Below are positions 6,832 to 10,389 of a stretch of 10,389 nucleotides of DNA, in pieces. The stretch covers positions 1 to 10,389 of the forward strand of contig DFGJ01000046.1 in assembly GCA_002372375.1 (NCBI GenBank). Reading direction: 5' to 3'. The DNA comes from Ruminococcaceae bacterium UBA3753 (GTDB lineage: Bacteria; Bacillota; Clostridia; Oscillospirales; Acutalibacteraceae). Within the stretch, counting starts at the first letter, position 1; each line of letters begins with the position of its first letter. The notes below the pieces were generated by a model. The model made no database searches. It was not told where the DNA came from and saw nothing but the letters and a program-made list of their open reading frames with translations. The position numbers were made by a program, and so were the translations under genes.

Positions 6832-7220
6832 TAAATAGACGAAATAAAAGAGTAAATTCTGGCTTATTAGAACCAAAGTAAGTGTATGTTGGGGAATTTT
6901 TTGGTACTTCGGGATCCTATCAGATGAGGTTATTTGTTTTAGTAAACTGAGCCTTTGTTTGTTGACATCTGTTCGTGTTGGTGTTGCTCGTTTTTATTAA
7001 ATTAGCTAGTTAAAAGTAGGCACTGGGTTGCTTTAAGTAATAAATAGACAAAGTAAAAAAGTAAATTCTGGCTTATTAGCACCAAAGTAGGTGTGTGTAA
7101 GGCGTTTCCTTGGTGTGTTGTGGTTTTGGTGGACTGCTATTTGTTTTAGTGAGCTGTGCTCTTGTTTTTTGGTATCTTTTTGTGTTGATGTTGCTCGTTT
7201 TTTATTAAATTAGCTAGTCA
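6817..7220 (+). repeat. Tandem duplication, ~209-bp unit
   Basis: Two diverged copies, 6817-7025 and 7026-7220. The unit begins within the last five codons of the HPr-like gene (GGTTGCTTTAAGTAATAAAT) and ends near ATTAAATTAGCTAGT. The first 75 and last 60 bases are well conserved; the middle is poorly conserved. In both copies TAATAA and a downstream TTATTA can pair, with AGA/TCT inside, so a stem including the HPr stop codon is preserved. No inverted ends or target duplications are present. The minus strand of copy 2 is open for about 58 codons, but it is T-poor and I do not call a gene. Confidence 0.85.
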
Positions 7221-7352
7221 AGAAGGCTTTTGCGACAGGGACAGGTAGCAGAGGCCGTCTGAGTTTTTAGTGTATACATAGTGAAAATTGTGTGTTTAAG
7301 ATTAGAAATATTAGATTAAAAATAAAAAATACTGGCGTAAATTATACTTTTA
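7221..7352. other. Spacer before the DUF3137/lemA operon
   Basis: A short CAGA-GGCCG-TCTG hairpin (about 7250-7262) followed by AGTTTTT could be a very weak plus-strand terminator. Nothing else is recognisable. Confidence 0.3.
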
Positions 7353-7361
7353 TGTTATAAT
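7353..7361 (+). promoter_or_regulatory. Extended -10 promoter of the DUF3137/lemA operon
   Basis: TGT followed by a perfect TATAAT (7356-7361) forms an extended -10 element about 46 nt before the first start codon. The -35 region (TGGCGT at 7333-7338) is poor, which extended -10 promoters tolerate. Confidence 0.55.
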
Positions 7362-7406
7362 CCATGGTGTTGAGATATTAATTTGGAGTTTGTCCTTTAT
7401 AGGTAG

Positions 7407-8351
7407 GTGCAGAATGTGAGTGTAGATGAATTAAAACAACTTCAGTTAAAGATTATTGGCAAGAACAAAAAGTGCAATCTTGTTGCTGTGATTGCCATTG
7501 CAGTAGCGTTGGTTTTGACAGCTATTTGGTATTTAATAAGCAAAGCAGATTTTCGTTTCGCAATAGTATTAGCTTTAATTGAAGTCGGGATATCTATACT
7601 AGTTCTTGTGATAGTGAAAAGTTTAATTAATGGATCTGATATTAAAGTATTCAATAAAGAATTTAAGGATGTTTTTGTATTGAAATACCTCAGGCAGCGC
7701 TTTGACGATGTTGTTTACAGGCCAGGTGATGGAATTGGTGAGCGGTTTGTTGAGAGTGTTGGCATGTTGGATACAGGAGACAGATTTAGCTCAAATGATT
7801 ATATATCAGGGAAATATAAGGGGATAAATTTTGAGCAATCTGATGTTCACATTGAAGAAAGGCACGAAACCACAGATAAAGACGGGAATAAAATAGAAAG
7901 TTGGAAAACGATTTTTAAAGGTAGACTAATGATATTTGATTTTAACAAAAGTTTTAAAGCGAATATTCAAGTTTCAAGTCGAGATTTTAGCGCTAGTAGA
8001 TTACCGTGGAAGAAAAGATTTTCAAAGATTAAGATGGAAGACGTGGAGTTTAATAAAAATTTCAGTGTTTATTCAGAAAATGACCACGATGCATTTTACA
8101 TTTTAACTCCGCATTTTATGCAAAAAATCAAAGAGATAACAAAAAAAATGAGCTGTGGTGTTATGTTTGGCTTTGTTGATAGTAGGTTACACATTGCAGT
8201 CGACAACAGAGAAGATTCTTTTGAATACGATGTGTTCGATCCTATTGATGAGCAAGAGATAATTGGAGATACCCTTAGAAATATAAAAATAATCACTGCT
8301 TTTGTGGACGAACTAGATCTAAACAATAATTTGTTCAGAAAGGGGGTGTAG
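7407..8351 (+). CDS. DUF3137-like two-helix membrane protein
   Basis: A 314-residue protein with two predicted membrane helices near the N-terminus (about 24-44 and 50-73) and a large soluble C-terminal part, presumably cytoplasmic. The soluble part resembles DUF3137: FKGRLMIFDF at 170-179, FNKNFSVYSENDHDAFYILT around 215-234 with the family's E/D-xF-V pattern, and a hydrophobic strand FGFVDSRLHIAVDN near 255-267. Its function is unknown; DUF3137 genes are commonly found beside lemA, as here (1-nt gap). The first possible start is GTG 7407, right after an in-frame TAG, but AGGTAGG at 7401-7407 is better placed (8 nt) for GTG 7416, so the protein may be three residues shorter. An in-frame A8 tract (8141-8148) is a potential slippage site. 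Confidence 0.78.
   Translation: MQNVSVDELKQLQLKIIGKNKKCNLVAVIAIAVALVLTAIWYLISKADFRFAIVLALIEVGISILVLVIVKSLINGSDIKVFNKEFKDVFVLKYLRQRFDDVVYRPGDGIGERFVESVGMLDTGDRFSSNDYISGKYKGINFEQSDVHIEERHETTDKDGNKIESWKTIFKGRLMIFDFNKSFKANIQVSSRDFSASRLPWKKRFSKIKMEDVEFNKNFSVYSENDHDAFYILTPHFMQKIKEITKKMSCGVMFGFVDSRLHIAVDNREDSFEYDVFDPIDEQEIIGDTLRNIKIITAFVDELDLNNNLFRKGV
8341..8346 (+). promoter_or_regulatory. lemA ribosome binding site inside the upstream gene
   Basis: AGGGGG lies in the last codons of the DUF3137-like gene and 6 nt before the lemA ATG. With the 1-nt gap between the genes it indicates translational coupling. Confidence 0.7.
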
Positions 8352-8352
8352 T

Positions 8353-8901
8353 ATGAATTTGATGCATATTGTAGTGGCATTAATTGTTATTTTGTTAATT
8401 TTTGTGCTTTGGTACATAGCCACATCTAACAAATTAAATAAGTCTGTTGTAAAAATAGATGAAGCACTTTCAGGAATAGATGTTGCCTTGACTAAAAGAT
8501 ATGATGTATTAACAAAGATGATAGAAGTGGTTAAGTCGTTTGCAAAGCACGAAAAAGAGACTTTGTTTAAAGTTGTTGAACTTCGCAGTGGAATGTCTGT
8601 AAAAGAAAAAAACGAAGCAAATCAAATGATGGATGAAAACTTTAAGAAAATTAATATTGTAGCTGAGAGTTATCCAGAACTAAAATCAAACGAAAACTAC
8701 AAAACTTTACAGCAGTCTATAGCAGATGTAGAAGAACATTTGCAGGCAGCGCGAAGAGTTTATAATGCAAATGTTTCCCTGTATAACCAGATGATAGTCT
8801 CATTTCCGACAAGTAGTATTGCTAAAAATAAGGGGCTAGTGAAGAAAGAATTTTTTGAAGCAGATAAAATCAAGAGGGAAGATGTTAAAATGAACTTGTA
8901 G
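8353..8901 (+). CDS. lemA: LemA family membrane-anchored protein
   Basis: LemA proteins have one N-terminal membrane helix and an extramembrane helical bundle; their molecular role in most bacteria is unknown, although the name comes from an antigen-presentation study in Listeria. This 182-residue copy has the helix at 4-22, then long amphipathic helices. The signature block is at 107-157: YPELKSNENYKTLQQSI, then EEHLQAARRVYNANV and YNQMIVSFPTSSIA. Length is normal. ATG 8353 is supported by AGGGGG 6 nt upstream and by the charged-poor hydrophobic start; Met4 is a possible alternative. It is the second gene of an operon with the DUF3137-like gene, a pairing that suggests the two act together at the membrane. 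No terminator hairpin is evident after it. Confidence 0.95.
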   Translation: MNLMHIVVALIVILLIFVLWYIATSNKLNKSVVKIDEALSGIDVALTKRYDVLTKMIEVVKSFAKHEKETLFKVVELRSGMSVKEKNEANQMMDENFKKINIVAESYPELKSNENYKTLQQSIADVEEHLQAARRVYNANVSLYNQMIVSFPTSSIAKNKGLVKKEFFEADKIKREDVKMNL

Positions 8902-9188
8902 ATGTGAAGAACCAGAGCAAATGCGTTTTTAGTATCATTTATTGTTTGGAATGCTAAAAAATTTTTAATTTAGTACAGTGTGTTTTACTTGATTGTTTAG
9001 AGTGTAAAAAATGCAAGCGGTTGTGCATTCTGGAGTAAAAGAAACGTCAAATAGTAAAAGTAACTTGAAGTAGTGTGAAATTTAGGTAAAAACTGCAAGT
9101 GCATGTTATCTGTATAATTCTTGTGTGGTTTGATCCTCAAGTAGCAGGGCTTTTGATACATATTTGACGCAGTTGTGGTGCTATTTTT
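8902..9188. other. Spacer between lemA and spoIIID
   Basis: No gene or RNA signature seen. It holds a short imperfect direct repeat: ATTGTTTGGAATGCTAAAAA at 8941-8960 recurs as ATTGTTTAGAGTGTAAAAAA at 8992-9011. A looser echo of TAAAAAATGCAAG (near 9005) lies at 9092-9104. These may be remnants of small duplications like the larger ones elsewhere in the window. Confidence 0.45.
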
Positions 9189-9217
9189 GTCATAATTTGT
9201 TTCTTTTCACGTATATT
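9189..9217 (+). promoter_or_regulatory. Candidate sigma-E-type promoter of spoIIID
   Basis: GTCATAATT (9189-9197) resembles the -35 and CGTATATT (9210-9217) the -10 of mother-cell sigma-E promoters, with 12 nt between the two 8-9-mers as written. In Bacillus subtilis spoIIID is known to be a sigma-E target. No sigma-A promoter is visible nearby. The -10 candidate lies in the left arm of a palindrome, so if this promoter is real the palindrome is a DNA operator candidate rather than an RNA hairpin. Confidence 0.35.
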
Positions 9218-9233
9218 TTTATATACGTGAAAA
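9204..9233. promoter_or_regulatory. Perfect 13-bp inverted repeat before spoIIID
   Basis: TTTTCACGTATAT (9204-9216) and ATATACGTGAAAA (9221-9233) are exact inverses around a TTTT loop. The right arm ends 1 nt before GGAG, the spoIIID ribosome binding site. No T-run follows on either strand, so it is not an intrinsic terminator. It may be a repressor operator or a leader hairpin that controls access to the ribosome binding site. Confidence 0.8.
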
Positions 9234-9249
9234 AGGAGACTCAAATGAG

Positions 9250-9546
9250 TTGAACGAAGCAGTTATAGATAGAGCCACTTCTATCGCTAATTATATAGTT
9301 AAGTCAAAGGCTACTGTTAGAAAAGCTGCACAAAAATTTTCTGTAAGTAAAAGTACTGTGCATAAAGATGTCTCAGAACGGTTGAAAAAATTGGATCCTA
9401 AACTTTATGCAAATGTTAAAAATGTACTTAACTTAAATAAATCACAAAGACACATAAGGGGAGGAGATGCAACCAAAAGAAAGTTTAAGCAAATGAAGTA
9501 CATAAATAAAAAAATAGAGAAACATCAGGATTGCAAATTTAAATGA
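9250..9546 (+). CDS. spoIIID: Sporulation regulator SpoIIID
   Basis: SpoIIID is a small DNA-binding protein that, in endospore-formers, activates and represses mother-cell genes after sigma-E and leads toward sigma-K. The helix-turn-helix spans about residues 22-44 (TVRKAAQKFSVSKSTVHKDV), very close to the family consensus. The second DNA-contacting basic region is at 61-80 (NKSQRHIRGGDATKRKFK). At 98 residues it is slightly longer than the usual 80-95, with a lysine-rich tail. The start is odd: GGAG at 9235-9238 is ideally placed for ATG 9245, but that ATG reads Met-Ser-stop in another frame, so the real frame must start at TTG 9250, 11 nt from GGAG, unless a base was lost between the two. 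The gene stands alone; no other sporulation gene is in the window. Confidence 0.95.
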   Translation: MNEAVIDRATSIANYIVKSKATVRKAAQKFSVSKSTVHKDVSERLKKLDPKLYANVKNVLNLNKSQRHIRGGDATKRKFKQMKYINKKIEKHQDCKFK

Positions 9547-9877
9547 AGCACTATTGATTTAATTACACTTAAAATTATTTTTTAAATATATATTTTGCAC
9601 TATTTCTATACTTATCAACTACATCTCCATTTTGCAATTTACAGAACTCGTACGTTTCACTGCGCTTCTTACGTCGTATCAGATGAATGAGTTTTTTAAG
9701 TTTTCTTGTGTTTAATTTTTGTTATCTATTTCTTTTTGAGCTTTAAGTATGTAGTTCGTATTTCGAAAGTCATATACAAAAATTAAGATGCCTACGGTCT
9801 AAAAAACTGCGAAAAGAACAAATGAGATCTGGTTTATTCTGGGCCACATTGTTGGAATAATGCGATAGCGCTCGCCA
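9547..9877. other. AT-rich spacer after spoIIID
   Basis: No recognisable gene. The minus strand is open for 48 codons from 9721 to TAA at 9575-9577, reading ...RRKKRSETYEFCKLQNGDVV... near the C-terminus, without a start codon; a second minus-strand stretch near 9800-9875 reads GERYRIIPTMWPRINQISF. Both could be scraps of a decayed gene but match no family I know. No terminator is evident after spoIIID. Confidence 0.35.
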
Positions 9878-10389
9878 GAGTGTAAAAATTATGGCACAAA
9901 AATCGGGTAGATGCTGTACATTTCGCGCACGAGTGTTGTTATCTGTTTCTTGATATATAATGGATCTATGTGTTTTTTTAAATAGCTTTTTTACAAGAAT
10001 CTATAATATGTAAGATCGAAAAAATGAAATTAGAAAGTCCAAATCTTTGTAAATCTTTTAAGCAGGTGAATTTATGTATATATTCTCGTCCAGAAATAAC
10101 CTTGCGGAAAAGTGTCTGCTTATGAGAGTGCAAAGATTGTAGCATAAAAATCGGATAGATGCTGTACACTTCAAGCACTTTTCGTGTACGGGTGTTGTAT
10201 TTTCCTTGAGATAGAATGGATCAACTTGTTTTTTTTAATAGCATTTTTACAAGAATCTATAACATGTAAGATCGAAAAAACGAAATTAGAAAGCCCAAAG
10301 CTTTGTAGATCTTGTAAACAGGTGGAGTTAGGTATACATTCTCGTCCAGAAATGCCATTACGGTAAAGTCTCTGCTTATCAGAGTGCAA
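9878..10389 (+). repeat. Tandem repeat array, ~250-bp unit, leaves the window
   Basis: Two complete diverged copies, 9878-10125 (248 bp) and 10126-10381 (256 bp), and the first bases of a third at 10382. Each starts GAGTG(C/T)AAA, then has ATCGGRTAGATGCTGTACA, a variable T-rich middle, a well-conserved block ACAAGAATCTATAAYATGTA through GATCGAAAAA, CTCGTCCAGAAAT, and CTGCTTATSAGAGTGCAA. Copy 2 has an extra CACTTTTCGTG-like insertion near 10176-10190. Unit lengths are not multiples of three, so the array cannot encode repeats in one frame throughout. Confidence 0.85.
10171..10389 (-). CDS. Possible partial gene within the repeat array
   Basis: A minus-strand frame is open from the right edge to a TGA or TAA at about 10171 (72 codons in view). 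It reads SGRECIPNSTCLQDLQ, then FGLSNFVFSILHVIDSCK, then a basic tail. The corresponding frame of the neighbouring copy (9978-10178) keeps much of this (SGREYIHKFTCLKDLQ, FGLSNFIFSILHIIDSCK) but stops 20 residues earlier. Several differences are conservative (Ile/Val twice). There is no ribosome binding site in view and the start would be outside the window. Coding is uncertain. Confidence 0.2.
   Translation of the reverse strand: MHSDKQRLYRNGISGRECIPNSTCLQDLQSFGLSNFVFSILHVIDSCKNAIKKNKLIHSISRKIQHPYTKSA

Noticed and set aside
7036..7210. Minus-strand frame of about 58 codons in the second 209-bp repeat
   Set aside because: No start codon or ribosome binding site; the aligned copy has stops in that frame; the strand is T-poor, so open frames are expected.
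9204..9233. Palindrome before spoIIID as a transcription terminator for lemA
   Set aside because: No T-run follows on either strand and the stem is mostly A-T; the right arm abuts the next gene's ribosome binding site instead.
9878..10389. CRISPR array
   Set aside because: Units are about 250 bp with conserved and diverged zones, not short identical repeats with unique spacers, and no cas gene is present.

Overview
The window reads as AT-rich chromosomal DNA from a low-GC Firmicute, most likely a Clostridia-type spore-former or a recent descendant of one. The evidence is a clear spoIIID (a regulator known only from endospore-formers), an HPr-fold protein of a kind common in Clostridia, an MtaB-type methylthiotransferase, and Shine-Dalgarno sites of the GGAG type. 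Only about 56% of the window is coding. The rest is long AT-rich spacers, several holding diverged direct duplications. That pattern suggests a genome being reduced, as in host-associated clostridial endosymbionts. This is an inference from layout; I cannot name the species.

Layout: recA runs off the left edge on the minus strand (1-920). A roughly 540-bp spacer separates it from a divergent, strongly signalled orphan gene for a predicted exported protein (1463-2095), whose frame appears to continue to 2180 through an A8 tract. A 1.2-kb stretch without a recognisable gene follows, with one weak pseudogene candidate near 2894-3250. Then come ispE (3386-4294, plus), an 860-bp spacer with a duplicated 113-bp element, and mtaB (5154-6458, minus), which converges on ispE. 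The HPr-like gene (6598-6831, plus) is divergent from mtaB and is followed by a 209-bp tandem duplication that begins inside its last codons. A two-gene membrane operon follows (DUF3137-like protein at 7407-8351, then lemA at 8353-8901), then spoIIID (9250-9546), preceded by a perfect 13-bp inverted repeat. The right end (9878-10389) is a roughly 250-bp tandem repeat array that runs out of the window.

The recognisable genes are housekeeping: recombinational repair (recA), isoprenoid precursor synthesis by the MEP pathway (ispE), tRNA position-37 modification (mtaB), a membrane-associated pair (DUF3137/LemA) and mother-cell sporulation control (spoIIID). They do not form one pathway. I found no defence system, CRISPR array, insertion sequence, tRNA, rRNA or classical riboswitch, and no convincing intrinsic terminator. 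The least ordinary items are the orphan exported protein with its apparent A8 frameshift, the palindrome and odd start of spoIIID, and three independent tandem duplications in spacers. In much of the noncoding DNA the plus strand is T- and G-rich, so the minus strand is poor in stop codons and open frames there are weak evidence of coding.
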